A DNA stretch of 64,000 nt from Spiribacter roseus. Its GTDB lineage: Bacteria; Pseudomonadota; Gammaproteobacteria; Nitrococcales; Nitrococcaceae. Shown here piece by piece: positions 1 through 9,853 of the stretch; within the stretch, counting starts at the first letter, position 1, and each line of letters starts with the position of its first letter. The DNA lies in assembly GCF_002813635.1 (NCBI RefSeq), contig NZ_CP016382.1:186001-250000 (forward strand). The letters run 5' to 3'. Under the pieces are notes generated by a model. That model was not told the DNA's origin and did not search any database. It worked only from the letters and a program-made list of their open reading frames with translations. The translations under genes were made by a program, and so were the position numbers.

Positions 1-471
1 GGTGGCGATGCGCGGGCGGCTGCCGGTGCGTTCCTCGAACAGCTCGAACGCCGCCGCGGCATCATCGGGTTCATCGGCGAAGGCCTCGGCCAGTTCCCCG
101 GTGGCCATCAGCCCGATCTGCTCCTGAATGCTCGCGGCCAGCACTTGGATGGGGATATCGCGGCTGCGGCTGACCATGGCCGGGCCAATGCCGAACACCA
201 TGACATCGAGCTCGCCCGAGGCGAGGGCCTGGACCATGGCCGGTCCACTCCCAAAACGGGTCAGGGACAGATCCAGCCCCGCCTCGTCCGCCCAGCCCGC
301 TTCCTCGAGCACGAACAGCTGCGCCACCGGCAGGATCGGCATGTAGCCCACCTCGAGGGTCACCGGCGACTCGGCCCGGGGGGCGGCCGCCGTCAGTGCC
401 AGCACCGCCCCCAGGGCGAGGGCGATCAGTGGGTTGCGGGTCGAACGGTTCAAGCGCTGGTGGGCAGACAT
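1..471 (-). CDS. Periplasmic substrate-binding protein of an ABC transporter (NitT/TauT or SsuA/THI5-like), partial
   Basis: Partial gene: the start is at 471 and the coding sequence runs off the left edge of the window after 157 codons. The first 33 or so residues form a signal peptide (Arg-rich start, then a Leu/Ala-rich core ending in AAAPRAES). The mature protein begins with VTLEVGYMPILPVAQLFV and continues with GPAMVQALASGELDVMVFG, the pattern of periplasmic binding proteins of the nitrate/sulfonate/taurine/thiamine-precursor type, in which a short-chain ligand sits between two lobes. The ligand cannot be told from this part. It is divergent from trpG, with a 165-base intergenic region holding inverted repeats. 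Its permease and ATPase, if present, should lie to the left. Confidence 0.75.
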   Translation of the reverse strand, partial: MSAHQRLNRSTRNPLIALALGAVLALTAAAPRAESPVTLEVGYMPILPVAQLFVLEEAGWADEAGLDLSLTRFGSGPAMVQALASGELDVMVFGIGPAMVSRSRDIPIQVLAASIQEQIGLMATGELAEAFADEPDDAAAAFELFEERTGSRPRIAT

Positions 472-539
472 ACGGGTTCCATCGCTGATCAAACCCCAAA
501 GCTTACTCAGTCTGAGCACTCCGCGTTAAATAACGAACT

Positions 540-555
540 GGAATATCCATATTCC
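540..555. promoter_or_regulatory. Inverted repeat, possible operator between the ABC binding protein and trpG
   Basis: Seven-base arms GGAATAT and ATATTCC are separated by two bases, within an AT-rich pocket of an otherwise GC-rich intergenic region. A second palindrome, CTCAG-T-CTGAG, lies at 506-516. Either could bind a regulator of the minus-strand transporter gene or of the trp operon. No trp leader peptide with tandem Trp codons and no TrpR-box-like sequence was recognised. The assignment rests on symmetry and location only. Confidence 0.3.
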
Positions 556-636
556 CGCCGCCCTGGGACTCGCGCCGGGGCCCATCCGGGTTATCCTGTC
601 GGGTGTCAGTCAGTGCCAGCCATGTGAGCGAACGCC

Positions 637-1260
<624 letters not shown>

Positions 1261-2241
1261 TCTTGACCACGCCGAAATGACCGCGGTCATGCAGCGGATC
1301 ATGACCGGCGAGGCCACGGGGGCACAGATCGGCGGGTTTCTGATCGGTCTGGGGATGAAGGGCGAGACGGTCACCGAGATCGCCGCGGCGGCGGCGGTGA
1401 TGCGCGAGCTGGCCATGCGGGTCGAAGTGGATCGCACCCATCTGGTGGACACCTGCGGCACCGGCGGCGACGCCCGCGGCACGTTCAATATCTCCACGGC
1501 TACCGCGTTTGTGGTGGCGGCGGCCGGCGGTCGGGTGGCCAAGCACGGCAACCGCTCGGTCTCGAGCGCCTCGGGCAGTGCCGATCTGCTGCAGATCGCC
1601 GGGGCGCGTCTCGATCTGGAGCCCGCGGCCGTGGCCGAGTGCATCGACACCGAGGGCGTGGGGTTCATCTTCGCCCCGCAGCACCACCAGGCCATGCGCC
1701 ATGCCATCGGCCCGCGCCGCGAGATGGGCGTGCGCACCCTGTTCAACCTGCTGGGACCCCTCACCAACCCCGCGGGCGCTCCCAATCAACTGCTGGGCGT
1801 CTATGACGCCGCCTGGGTGCGGCCCATCGCCGAAGTGCTGCGCACCCTGGGCAGCGAGCGGGTGATGGTGGTGCATTCGGAAGACGGTCTTGATGAGATC
1901 AGCATCGCCGCCCCCACCCGGGTGGCGGAACTGCGCAACGGCGAGGTACGTGAATACACGATCCGTCCCGAGGACTTCGGCCTGGAGTCGGCTTCGCTCG
2001 AGTCGCTGCGGGTGGATTCCGCGGAGCGCAGCCTCGAGGTGATCAAGGCGATCTTTGACGGCCTGCCCGGTCCGGCGGCGGATCTACTCGCGCTGAATGC
2101 CGGTGCGGCCATCCATGTGGCGGGCCTTGCCGACCACCTTGGCGACGCCGTGGCCCATGCCCGCGGGCTGCTTGCGAGTGGCGAAGTGCGGACCCGTTTC
2201 GACCGGTTCATCGCCACCAGCCAGCGACTGGGGGCAACGCC

Positions 2242-3048
2242 ATGAGCGCTGGCCCGGATACCCCCGATATCCTGCGCCGGATCATGGCCCGCAAGGCCGA
2301 GTCGGTGACCGAGCGCCAGCGCCAGGTCAGTGCCACGGCGCTTGAGGCCCGGCTGGGCGAGGCACCGCCGGTGCGGGGTTTTCGCGCGGCCCTCGAGGCG
2401 CGCATCGGCGCCGGCCATGCGGGGGTGATCGCCGAGGTCAAGAAGGCCTCGCCCAGCAAGGGGGTGCTGCGCGAGGCCTTCGACCCCGCCGCCATCGCCC
2501 GCAGCTACGAGCACGGCGGTGCGGCCTGCCTGTCGGTACTCACCGAATCGGCGTTCTTCCAGGGCGCGGACGCGCATCTCGAGCAGGCCCGCGCCGCCTG
2601 CCGCTGCCCGGTGATCCGCAAGGATTTCCTGTTCGATGACTACCAGGTGCTCGAGGCCCGGGTCCTGGGTGCGGACTGCATCCTGCTGATCGTGGCCGCG
2701 CTGGATGACGCGCGACTGCGCGGGCTCCACGACCAGGCCCGGGCGCTGGGCATGGATGTGCTGGTGGAGGTGCATGATGCCGCCGAGCTGGATCGGGCGC
2801 TGGCGCTGGACACGGACCTGATCGGCATCAACAACCGCGACCTGCGCACCTTCGAGACCACCCTGGAGACCACCGCCCGACTGGCGCCCGCCGTCCCCGA
2901 CCACGTGCGGCTGGTGACCGAGAGCGGCATTCATCACCGCGACGATGTCAGCGCCATGCGTGCGCGGGGCATCGACGCCTTCCTGGTGGGGGAGGCCTTC
3001 ATGCGGGCCGATTCCCCCGGTGATCAGCTGGCCGCGCTGTTCGGCTGA
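2242..3048 (+). CDS. trpC: Indole-3-glycerol phosphate synthase
   Basis: 268-residue single-domain TIM barrel that decarboxylates and closes the ring of carboxyphenylamino-deoxyribulose phosphate to indole-3-glycerol phosphate. Visible hallmarks are [16 protein letters not shown], with the catalytic lysine, then [27 protein letters not shown] and the phosphate-binding end VTESGI plus FLVGEAFMR. There is no fused PRAI (TrpF) domain, unlike the enteric enzyme. It starts in a 4-base overlap with trpD and ends exactly next to the convergent crp stop. Confidence 0.96.
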   Translation: MSAGPDTPDILRRIMARKAESVTERQRQVSATALEARLGEAPPVRGFRAALEARIGAGHAGVIAEVKKASPSKGVLREAFDPAAIARSYEHGGAACLSVLTESAFFQGADAHLEQARAACRCPVIRKDFLFDDYQVLEARVLGADCILLIVAALDDARLRGLHDQARALGMDVLVEVHDAAELDRALALDTDLIGINNRDLRTFETTLETTARLAPAVPDHVRLVTESGIHHRDDVSAMRARGIDAFLVGEAFMRADSPGDQLAALFG

Positions 3049-3687
3049 TCAGCGCGCCTCGTGCACCACGATGGTCCTGCCGCGGGCCGAGATCAGATCA
3101 TCGGCCTCCATGTCGCGCAGCACCCGGCCGACCATCTCCCGCGAGCAGCCCACCAGCCGGCCGAGCTCGATGCGGGTGATCTTCAGCTGCATGCCCGCCG
3201 GGTGGGTCATGGCATCGGGCTGGCGGGCGAGGTCGTGGAGCGTGGCGAGCACCCGGCCGCGGACGTCCTCGAAGGCCAGTGAGCGGAACCGGCGGTTGGT
3301 GTCGCGCAGCCGGCTCGAGATCTGCTCGATCAGCGGCTGCAGCACAATGGCATGCTCGGCCTGCACCCGCGCAAAACCGGCATAGCTGATCTCGGCGAAC
3401 TCACAGGTGGTGCGGGTACGGATCCAGGCGCTGCGCTGCGGCGCCTCCAGGAAAAGCCCCATCTCGCCGATGAAATCTCCCGGGTTGAGATAGGCCAGAA
3501 TCAGCTCCCGCCCGTCGGGCTCTTCCTCGAGCACGCTCACCGATCCGCTCAGCAGCAGGAACAGCCGGTCGCTGCTCGAGCCCTGATGGATCAGCGTGGA
3601 ATGGGGTCGATAGCGGCTGCGGCCGCAGTGGCGCAGCAGCTCGATGATCGATGGGCGCTGGAAAAAGCGGTAGCTGGCCGGTGACAT
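3049..3687 (-). CDS. crp: cAMP receptor protein (CRP/Vfr type)
   Basis: 212-residue global regulator that binds cAMP through an N-terminal jelly roll and DNA through a C-terminal winged helix. The cAMP pocket is seen in GEMGLFLE and QRSAWIRTRT, with the Arg-Ser pair conserved. The recognition helix GCSREMVGRVLRDME keeps the Arg-Glu...Arg pattern that reads the CRP half site. The start at 3687 was chosen over longer upstream starts because GGAGG precedes it at 3692-3696 and the CRP fold begins here. The order trpGDC-crp-osmC resembles that around Pseudomonas vfr. The Thr-Ser pair that contacts cAMP across the dimer in E. coli appears as Thr-Asn in RDTNRRF. Confidence 0.92.
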   Translation of the reverse strand: MSPASYRFFQRPSIIELLRHCGRSRYRPHSTLIHQGSSSDRLFLLLSGSVSVLEEEPDGRELILAYLNPGDFIGEMGLFLEAPQRSAWIRTRTTCEFAEISYAGFARVQAEHAIVLQPLIEQISSRLRDTNRRFRSLAFEDVRGRVLATLHDLARQPDAMTHPAGMQLKITRIELGRLVGCSREMVGRVLRDMEADDLISARGRTIVVHEAR

Positions 3688-3800
3688 GGGAACCTCCCTG
3701 TTTCCTGGAATCGCATCGGTCAATCGGTTCTTGGACGTTATACTCACCGGCGGTAATCGGATATGACCCATATGGAGGGGTCCAGAATGGGGGGTGAACC

Positions 3801-4244
3801 GTGAAAGCGCATGTACGCTGGCTTGATGGGATGGCATTCGAGTCGGAATCCGGCAGTGGCCACCGACTAACGGTGGATGGCCCACCGGATCTGGGCGGCC
3901 AGGGCAGGGGCCCGCGGCCAATGGAGCTCATGCTCCAGGGCCTGGGGACCTGCTCGGCGGTGGATGTGGTGTATATCCTCGAGCGCGGTCGCCACGCGGT
4001 GACGGGCTGCGAGGTGGATATCGAGGCAAGTCGCGCGGAGACACCCCCCAAGGTGTTCACCGCGATCCATCTGCATTTCCGGATCAGCGGGCACGCGCTC
4101 AAGGACGCCGCGGTGGAGCGGGCCGTGAAGCTGTCCGCCGAGAAATACTGCTCGGCGTCGATCATGCTGGCCAAGGCCTGCACGGTCACCCACAGCCATG
4201 AGGTGGTCGCGGCTCCGGGCACCGGGGATGGCTTGTCGCCGTAA
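3801..4244 (+). CDS. OsmC/YhfA-family thiol peroxidase-like protein
   Basis: 147-residue OsmC-family protein. The two redox cysteines of the family lie in LGTCSAVDVVYIL and EKYCSASIMLAKAC. In characterised members (Ohr, OsmC) such a pair reduces organic hydroperoxides. The more distant YhfA subgroup, to which this one seems closer, has no firmly assigned substrate. It starts with GTG at 3801, preceded by a GGGGG tract. It is divergent from crp with a 113-base gap, so both may be driven from one regulatory region. A copy beside crp/vfr is known in pseudomonads. Confidence 0.85.
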   Translation: MKAHVRWLDGMAFESESGSGHRLTVDGPPDLGGQGRGPRPMELMLQGLGTCSAVDVVYILERGRHAVTGCEVDIEASRAETPPKVFTAIHLHFRISGHALKDAAVERAVKLSAEKYCSASIMLAKACTVTHSHEVVAAPGTGDGLSP

Positions 4245-4261
4245 ATCGGTTTCTGTACACT
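4233..4261 (+). promoter_or_regulatory. Putative sigma-70 promoter for rplM-rpsI
   Basis: TTGTCG at 4233-4238 and TACACT at 4256-4261 are separated by 17 bases, about 45 bases before the rplM start. The -35 box overlaps the end of the osmC-like gene. The match to consensus is moderate (4 of 6 in each box). No L13 leader autoregulatory structure was identified. Confidence 0.4.
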
Positions 4262-4306
4262 CCACGATCTTAATTCGGGCGCGTTGACTTCGGAGAAACA
4301 GCACCC

Positions 4307-4735
4307 ATGAAAACGTTTAGCGCCAGAGCCGAGACGGTCCAGCGTGACTGGTATGTCGTCGACGCCACCGGCAAGACCCTCGGACGACTCGCCTCTGAAA
4401 TCGCCTATCGGCTTCGGGGCAAGCATAAACCGGAATTCACGCCGCACGTTGATACGGGCGACTATATCGTTGTGGTGAATGCCGAGCAGGTCGATATCAC
4501 CGGCCGCAAGGCGGAGCAGAAGATGTATCACCGTTTCACGGGATATGTCGGCAACATGAAGTCGACGAACTTCGCGACGCTGATCCAGGAGCACCCGGAG
4601 CGGGCCATCGAGTTCGCGGTCAAGGGCATGCTGCCCAAGGGCCCTCTCGGCCGGCAGATGCTCGGCAAGCTCAAGGTTTACAGCGGTGGCGAACATCAGC
4701 ACCATGCCCAGCAGCCTCAGGCGCTGGAAATCTGA
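4307..4735 (+). CDS. rplM: 50S ribosomal protein L13
   Basis: 142 residues, the standard length. L13 binds 23S rRNA early in large-subunit assembly. Typical sequence is seen in [19 protein letters not shown], the internal [13 protein letters not shown] and the end [18 protein letters not shown]. It is followed after 19 bases by rpsI, the universal bacterial pairing. Codon choice is more conservative and the GC content slightly lower than in neighbours, as expected for a highly expressed gene. Confidence 0.98.
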   Translation: MKTFSARAETVQRDWYVVDATGKTLGRLASEIAYRLRGKHKPEFTPHVDTGDYIVVVNAEQVDITGRKAEQKMYHRFTGYVGNMKSTNFATLIQEHPERAIEFAVKGMLPKGPLGRQMLGKLKVYSGGEHQHHAQQPQALEI

Positions 4736-4754
4736 ATCGGAGCGACGATAACCG

Positions 4755-5147
4755 ATGGCAGTCCAACAGTATTACGGCACCGGCCGGCGCAAGAAGTCCT
4801 CGGCCCGTGTGAACATGCGGCCCGGCAACGGCCAGATCACCGTCAACGGCAAGCCCCTTGACGAGTACTTCGGCCGCGAGACCGCGCGCATGGTGGTGCG
4901 TCAGCCCCTCGAGCTGACCGACACGACGGAAAAGCTCGACATCAAGGTGAGCGTCTTCGGTGGTGGCTCGAGTGGTCAGGCCGGCGCCATCCGGCACGGC
5001 ATCACCCGCGCGCTCATCGACTACGACGAAGCGCTCAAGGGCGGCCTGCGCAAGGCCGGCTACGTGACCCGCGACGCCCGGATGGTCGAGCGTAAGAAGA
5101 TCGGCCTGCACAAAGCGCGCCGCGCCACGCAGTTCTCCAAGCGCTAA
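4755..5147 (+). CDS. rpsI: 30S ribosomal protein S9
   Basis: 130 residues. The start [19 protein letters not shown] and the strongly basic end, [18 protein letters not shown], are diagnostic. That C-terminal tail reaches the P-site tRNA in the ribosome. It forms an operon with rplM, 19 bases upstream. A tRNA-Gln gene follows 9 bases after the stop and is probably processed from the same transcript. Confidence 0.98.
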   Translation: MAVQQYYGTGRRKKSSARVNMRPGNGQITVNGKPLDEYFGRETARMVVRQPLELTDTTEKLDIKVSVFGGGSSGQAGAIRHGITRALIDYDEALKGGLRKAGYVTRDARMVERKKIGLHKARRATQFSKR

Positions 5148-5156
5148 AGGGTTTAT

Positions 5157-5230
5157 TGGGGGATCGTCTAGCGGTAGGACTACGGACTCTGAATCCGTCA
5201 ACCCAGGTTCGAATCCTGGTCCCCCAGCCA
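5157..5230 (+). tRNA. tRNA-Gln (anticodon CTG)
   Basis: A complete cloverleaf can be folded. The acceptor TGGGGGA pairs with TCCCCCA, the anticodon stem ACGGA/TCCGT holds the loop CTCTGAA with anticodon CTG, and the T arm is CCAGG-TTCGAAT-CCTGG. The discriminator is G and CCA is encoded (5228-5230). The UGG/GGGG acceptor start fits tRNA-Gln. It sits directly behind rpsI. Confidence 0.95.
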
Positions 5231-5236
5231 TCCATG

Positions 5237-5263
5237 AAAAGGCCCCCGTCAGGGGGCTTTTTT
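5237..5263 (+). terminator. Rho-independent terminator after rplM-rpsI-tRNA-Gln
   Basis: A perfect six-base stem GCCCCC/GGGGGC (5242-5247 and 5252-5257) with a GTCA loop is followed by six T residues at 5258-5263. An A-tract precedes it, so it could also work in reverse. Confidence 0.9.
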
Positions 5264-5311
5264 ATGGATAATTGAGTACCAGGTTCAAAGTCGACCGCGG
5301 GCAATGCGATT

Positions 5312-5551
5312 ATGAAAATCGAACTCTATGGCCGGCTCCGCGAAGTCGCCAGCACTCAGACCGTGGAGCTGTCCGTCGACACACCCTGCACCATTGCCGA
5401 GGCATTGACCGCGCTGGTCCGCCAGTATCCGGCGCTGGCCGACACTCTGCCGCGTGTGGCGTGTGCGGTGGGCGACGAGATGCGAACCCGCCAGGACATC
5501 CTGCAGGGCGACGAAACCCTGGTGTTATTGCCGCCGGTGAGCGGCGGCTGA
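5312..5551 (+). CDS. moaD: Molybdopterin synthase sulfur-carrier subunit
   Basis: 79-residue beta-grasp ubiquitin-like protein ending in Gly-Gly (PPVSGG). That tail is adenylated and thiocarboxylated by MoeB so that sulfur can be passed to precursor Z in molybdopterin synthesis. The opening KIELYGRLREVA and late VLLPPVSGG are typical of MoaD rather than ThiS, although the general MoaD/ThiS family cannot be fully separated by eye. No moaE or other molybdenum-cofactor gene is adjacent. It is 45 bases upstream of the helicase gene and may be co-transcribed with it. Confidence 0.82.
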   Translation: MKIELYGRLREVASTQTVELSVDTPCTIAEALTALVRQYPALADTLPRVACAVGDEMRTRQDILQGDETLVLLPPVSGG

Positions 5552-5596
5552 TGTATGCTGTGAGGTTGTGCATGCAGACGCCCGGGAGTAGCCGCC

Positions 5597-8500
5597 TTGA
5601 CCGATCCTCTTGCCGAATGGATCTCGACCCACGGTGAGGCCGTCCTCTGGGCGGACTTCCCGCGCGAGGCACTGGAGGCCGGTGAGCGCCTGATCCAGTC
5701 ACGGGCCGTGCTCGACTGCAGCCCCGGGGGGCAGGGGTTTTTCGCCCGCGTCCAGGCCGATCGCCGCCACATCCACTCGGTGGACATCCGGGTCCATCCA
5801 CTGCCCTCGCACCGGCCCCTGACCCCGCTCTGCAGCTGCCCTGAGGGCGGCGCCTGCGGGCATGCCGTCGCCGCGATCCTGCACTACCTGGGCCGCACGG
5901 CACCGGCCGGGCTGACCCGCGCCAACCCGGCCGTCACCCAGTGGCTGGATCGCGCCCGCCGGCTTGCCGCCGAGTCGCATTCATCGGCGACGCCACGCGG
6001 CGAAGCGCTGATCTATCTGCTTGACCGCGACGCCAGTGGTCGCCTGACCGTGACCCCCCAACGCGCCCGATTGCGCCGGCACGGCGGCTACGGGCGGCTG
6101 TTGCCGTTTGCCGGGATGCGCCGGGCGCCCGAAGGCCTGCTGACGGCCGCCGACCGACGATTGCTGCGCCTGCTGCCCGAGACCGGCTGTCCCGTGAATC
6201 CGGACGATGCGTACTTTCTGCTGCAGGCGCTGGCCGCCACCGGGCACGCCCACTGGCAGCAGCCCGACGCCGCCGCCATTCAGGCCGCACCGGCGATTGA
6301 GGGGGCCTTCGCGTGGCAGACCCTCGCCGATGGCAGTCAGCGCCTGACCGTGGACGCCGGCGCCGGGCGTCTGGCCCTGGCCGCGCAGCCGCCGCTGTGG
6401 CTGGCGCCGGCAAGCGGCACCTTTGGTGTCATCGACACGGGTCTGGCGCCGGCGCTGGTAGCCGAACTCCAGGCCGGCCCGGTGGTCGCCCCCGAGGAGG
6501 TCCCGGCGGTGGCCGCCAAGCTGTCTGACGGGCGTCTGCCCATTCCGGTGCCCGAAGCCCCGCAACGGCGCCGTGTGGAGGGCGTGCAGCCGGTCCCCGT
6601 CCTGCGCCTGACGCGACTTGGCGACACCCGCCGGCCGGCCCGCGACGAGCGGGGCGAGGCCGTCGCGGAACTGCACTTCGATTACGATCAGCATCGTATC
6701 GATGCCGAGACCGGGGGCGACTGGCTGTCGGTGTTCGAGGGCGGCGAGATCCTTGATTACCCGCGGGACACCCGTGCCGAGACCCGCGCCCTGCAGCGCC
6801 TTACCCAGGCAGGCCTGCACGCCACCGGCACCATGGCCGAGGGCCGCCGCGTGCCGGATCACACCCGCGACTGGCGCAAGATCGTTGTCGAAACCCTGCC
6901 CGAGCTGGAGGCCGAGGGCTGGCGGGTGAGTGTGGAGCGCGGCTTTCCCTGGCGGGTGGTCAGCCCCGATCAATGGCAGGCCGAGACCCGGTCCAGTCAG
7001 CCCGGCTGGTTCAGCTTTGGCATGACCCTTGAGGTGGAGGGCGAGCACCACCCGCTGATGCCCCTTCTGCTGGCGCTCATCCGCGAACACCCCGAGGCCA
7101 TGGCCACCCGCCATCTGGACACCATCGATCCCGACAGCAGCCTGCTGGTGGACCTGGGTGATGGGCGCCTCGCGCCGGTTCCCGCGCGCCGGCTGGTGCC
7201 CCTGCTCAAGGGGCTGACCGAACTCTATGACCCGACCACGCAGTTGCGTGACGGCCAGCTCGTCCTGCCCACCGCCCGCGCGGCGGTGCTGGATGATCTT
7301 GAGCGGGCCGAGGGCCATGCCCTGCGCTGGCGGGACGAGGCGCAGGTGCGGGGTCTGGGGCAGGCCCTGAGGCATCCGCCGGCGGAGACCGACGTACCGG
7401 TGACGCCGCCGGGTCTGCGTGGCGAACTGCGGCCCTATCAGCGCGAGGGCGTCGGCTGGTTGCAGCACCTCTCGCGGCTGGGCCTGGGCGGGGTGCTGGC
7501 CGATGACATGGGGCTTGGCAAGACCCTTCAGGTGCTCAGTCATCTGCTCATGGAAAAGGCTGCCGGCCGCACCCAGGCGCCCAGCCTGATCGTCGTGCCC
7601 ACCAGCCTGCTGTTCAACTGGCAGCGCGAAGCCGAGCAGTTTGCCCCGACACTGCGCGTGCTGCGGCTGCATGGGCCGCAGCGCCACGCCGACTATGCCC
7701 GTCTGGGTGAGCAGGATCTGGTGCTCACCACCTACAGTCTGGTGGTGCGCGACATCGAGCGGTTGCAGGCACAGGCCTGGCACCTGCTGGTGCTGGACGA
7801 GGCGCAGGCGGTCAAGAACCCCCGCGCCCAGGCCGCCCGGGCAGTGCGCACGCTGAGCGCCGGGCAGCGCCTGAGCCTGACCGGCACACCGCTGGAGAAT
7901 CACCTGGGCGAGCTCTGGTCGCAGTTCGACTTCGTCCTCCCGGGGCTACTGGGACATGCGGCCGCGTTCAAGCGGGTCTATCGCCGGCCCATCGAAGATG
8001 ACGGCGACGACAGCCGGCTGGCGGCGCTGCGCGCGCGGGTGGCGCCGTTTCTGCTGCGCCGGACCAAGGCCGCGATCGCTGAAGAACTGCCGGCGAAGAC
8101 CGAGATCCCGGTCTACGCCGAGCTCAGTGGCGATCAGCGCGCCCTCTACGAGCAGCTACGCCTGGGGCAGGAGCCGCGCATTCGGGAAGCCCTGGCGCGC
8201 CCCGATCAGCCCCAGAACCGGATCCAGATCCTCGACGCCCTGCTCAAGCTGCGCGAAGTCTGCTGTGACCCCCGATTGGTGCGCGATGCACCGCAGACCG
8301 CCCATCGTTCGGCCAAGCTCGAGCGGCTGCTCACGCTGATCGACGACCTGCGCCAGTACGACCGCCGCATCCTGGTGTTCTCGCAGTTCACGCGCATGCT
8401 CGACCTGATCGGTGCGGCGCTCACCGCCCGCGGCATGACCTATGCCCGGTTGACCGGCGAGACCCGCGATCGCGAGGGCGCCGTCCAGCGTTTTCAGTCG

Positions 8501-8845
8501 GGCGAGGTGCCGATCTTCCTGATCAGCCTCAAGGCCGGCGGGACGGGGCTTAACCTGACCACGGCGGACAGCGTCATCCACTACGACCCCTGGTGGAACC
8601 CGGCCGTCACCCGCCAGGCGACGGACCGCGCGCATCGCATCGGCCAGGATCAGCCGGTGTTCGTCTACCACCTGCTGACCCGGGATACGGTGGAAGACCG
8701 CATTATGGCGATGCAGCGGGACAAGGCCGATCTGGGCGAGCGCCTGCTGGGTGATCAGGATGCCTCGGCGGTGAGTGCCCTTGATGCCTCCACCCTTGAG
8801 ACCCTGTTCCAGCCCCTGGGCGGCGAGGACCCGGCCCAGGACTGA
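5597..8845 (+). CDS. SWIM zinc-finger SNF2-family DNA helicase/translocase
   Basis: 1082 residues. A SWIM finger (CxCx5CxH) is seen as CSCPEGGACGH near residues 79-89. About 540 less conserved residues follow, then the SNF2 motor: Walker A region LADDMGLGKT (about 635-645), Walker B-type LVLDEAQAVKNP (about 730), SLTGTPLENHLGELW, and in the second lobe FSQFTRMLDLIG, SLKAGGTGLNLT and ATDRAHRIGQ (about 1005). Such proteins move along double-stranded DNA using ATP; the bacterial SWIM-SNF2 group is of uncertain role, probably in transcription or DNA remodelling. The start is TTG at 5597, with GGGAG nine bases upstream. It is preceded closely by moaD, with no obvious functional link. Confidence 0.88.
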   Translation: MTDPLAEWISTHGEAVLWADFPREALEAGERLIQSRAVLDCSPGGQGFFARVQADRRHIHSVDIRVHPLPSHRPLTPLCSCPEGGACGHAVAAILHYLGRTAPAGLTRANPAVTQWLDRARRLAAESHSSATPRGEALIYLLDRDASGRLTVTPQRARLRRHGGYGRLLPFAGMRRAPEGLLTAADRRLLRLLPETGCPVNPDDAYFLLQALAATGHAHWQQPDAAAIQAAPAIEGAFAWQTLADGSQRLTVDAGAGRLALAAQPPLWLAPASGTFGVIDTGLAPALVAELQAGPVVAPEEVPAVAAKLSDGRLPIPVPEAPQRRRVEGVQPVPVLRLTRLGDTRRPARDERGEAVAELHFDYDQHRIDAETGGDWLSVFEGGEILDYPRDTRAETRALQRLTQAGLHATGTMAEGRRVPDHTRDWRKIVVETLPELEAEGWRVSVERGFPWRVVSPDQWQAETRSSQPGWFSFGMTLEVEGEHHPLMPLLLALIREHPEAMATRHLDTIDPDSSLLVDLGDGRLAPVPARRLVPLLKGLTELYDPTTQLRDGQLVLPTARAAVLDDLERAEGHALRWRDEAQVRGLGQALRHPPAETDVPVTPPGLRGELRPYQREGVGWLQHLSRLGLGGVLADDMGLGKTLQVLSHLLMEKAAGRTQAPSLIVVPTSLLFNWQREAEQFAPTLRVLRLHGPQRHADYARLGEQDLVLTTYSLVVRDIERLQAQAWHLLVLDEAQAVKNPRAQAARAVRTLSAGQRLSLTGTPLENHLGELWSQFDFVLPGLLGHAAAFKRVYRRPIEDDGDDSRLAALRARVAPFLLRRTKAAIAEELPAKTEIPVYAELSGDQRALYEQLRLGQEPRIREALARPDQPQNRIQILDALLKLREVCCDPRLVRDAPQTAHRSAKLERLLTLIDDLRQYDRRILVFSQFTRMLDLIGAALTARGMTYARLTGETRDREGAVQRFQSGEVPIFLISLKAGGTGLNLTTADSVIHYDPWWNPAVTRQATDRAHRIGQDQPVFVYHLLTRDTVEDRIMAMQRDKADLGERLLGDQDASAVSALDASTLETLFQPLGGEDPAQD

Positions 8846-8864
8846 GCGGGCACAGGACGCAGCC

Positions 8865-9752
8865 TCAGCCCGCCCGCAGCCGCCGCCAGAGGCGCCCGTC
8901 GATGACCGCCAGACCCACGAACAGGATCCCCATGCCCGCAAACGCGGTGGACCCCAGTCGCTCGTCAAGGAACACCGCCCCCAGGGTGATGGCGGAGACC
9001 GGCACCAGAAACGTCACCAGCGACATATTGTTGGCGCCGGCCGAGGCCAGCAGGCGGAAGTAGAGGAGATAGGCCACGGCGGTGCATAGCAGCGAGAGCC
9101 CCAGCAGCGCGCCCCAGCCCGACAGCCCCGGCGAGAGTGTCCACGGCTGATCGACCACCAGCGCCACGGGCGTGAGCCAGACGGTGGCGGCGGTCAGCAT
9201 ATAAGCCGCATTCACCAGCGAGGGGGTGTCCTTGAATCGCCGGCCGTAGTGCACCGCGAAGCCGTAGCAGATCGTCGCCCCCAGCACCGAGAGCTGGCCC
9301 AGGCTATAGGGATCGATCCTGCGCAGCAGATCCGGGCCCATGAGCACCGCCACCCCGGAGAACCCCAGCAGAATGCCCAGGGCACGGGCCGGGGTGAGCC
9401 GCTCATCACTGCCGATCAGCAATCCCACCAGCATCGCCCAGATCGGCGTCATCGCATTGATGATCGAGGCGAGGCCACTGGGGATCTGGGTTTGCCCCCA
9501 GACAATGAAGGAAAACGGCATGGCGTTGCTGATCAGGCCCAGCAGCAGATAGCGGCGGACCAGCGAGGCGTTGAAGGGCAGGGGAACACCGCGCAGCCGG
9601 GCGATCACCAGCAGCGTCATCGCCGCCAGACTGACTCGCCCCAGCACCACCGTGAACGGCGGCAGGGTCTGCAGCGCCAGCTCAAAGAAAAAGAAGGATC
9701 CGCCCCAGACAGTGGAGAGGATGATCAGGAGTAGCCAGTCGCGGGTGTTCAT
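8865..9752 (-). CDS. EamA/DMT-family inner-membrane transporter
   Basis: About 295 residues with ten predicted membrane segments in two EamA repeats. The first begins WLLLIILSTVWGGSFFFFELAL and the second at about GQLSVLGATICYGFAVHYGRR. Drug/metabolite transporters of this type export amino acids or other metabolites; the substrate cannot be told. The longer in-frame start at 9803 was rejected because its extension (MCVCAGRGGVGGLGLPA) overlaps the terminator hairpin at 9806-9829 and lacks a family match. MNTRDW at 9752 is the natural EamA start. Confidence 0.82.
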   Translation of the reverse strand: MNTRDWLLLIILSTVWGGSFFFFELALQTLPPFTVVLGRVSLAAMTLLVIARLRGVPLPFNASLVRRYLLLGLISNAMPFSFIVWGQTQIPSGLASIINAMTPIWAMLVGLLIGSDERLTPARALGILLGFSGVAVLMGPDLLRRIDPYSLGQLSVLGATICYGFAVHYGRRFKDTPSLVNAAYMLTAATVWLTPVALVVDQPWTLSPGLSGWGALLGLSLLCTAVAYLLYFRLLASAGANNMSLVTFLVPVSAITLGAVFLDERLGSTAFAGMGILFVGLAVIDGRLWRRLRAG

Positions 9753-9801
9753 GGCGGGCAAGCCTAGGCCGCCAACCCCGCCGCGTCCAGCGCAAACGCA
9801 C

Positions 9802-9829
9802 AAAAAAAGGCGGCCCGAAGGCCGCCTTT
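9802..9829 (-). terminator. Rho-independent terminator of the porin gene at 9854-10855
   Basis: Ten-base perfect arms AAAGGCGGCC and GGCCGCCTTT flank a CGAA tetraloop. On the minus strand the hairpin is followed by a run of T (A-tract 9802-9808 on the plus strand). It lies 25 bases past the porin stop. Confidence 0.9.
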
Positions 9830-9853
9830 GAAGGCTCTAACTGCTGGGCAGTT

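Noticed and set aside
71-499. Minus-strand frame of 142 codons starting at 499.
   Set aside because: It is out of frame with the signal peptide and binding-protein sequence starting at 471, has a Pro/Gly/Arg-rich random-looking product, and the correct gene runs off the edge of the window.
5981-7903. A 640-codon open frame on the minus strand opposite the SNF2 gene, and similar long frames opposite trpC-trpD (1801-2937), clpB (39012-40613), sucCD (32648-33970), nadE (34621-35907) and aspS (47750-49003).
   Set aside because: Mirror frames of GC-rich genes: low-complexity Arg/Gly/His/Gln composition, no motif, and a well-supported gene on the other strand.
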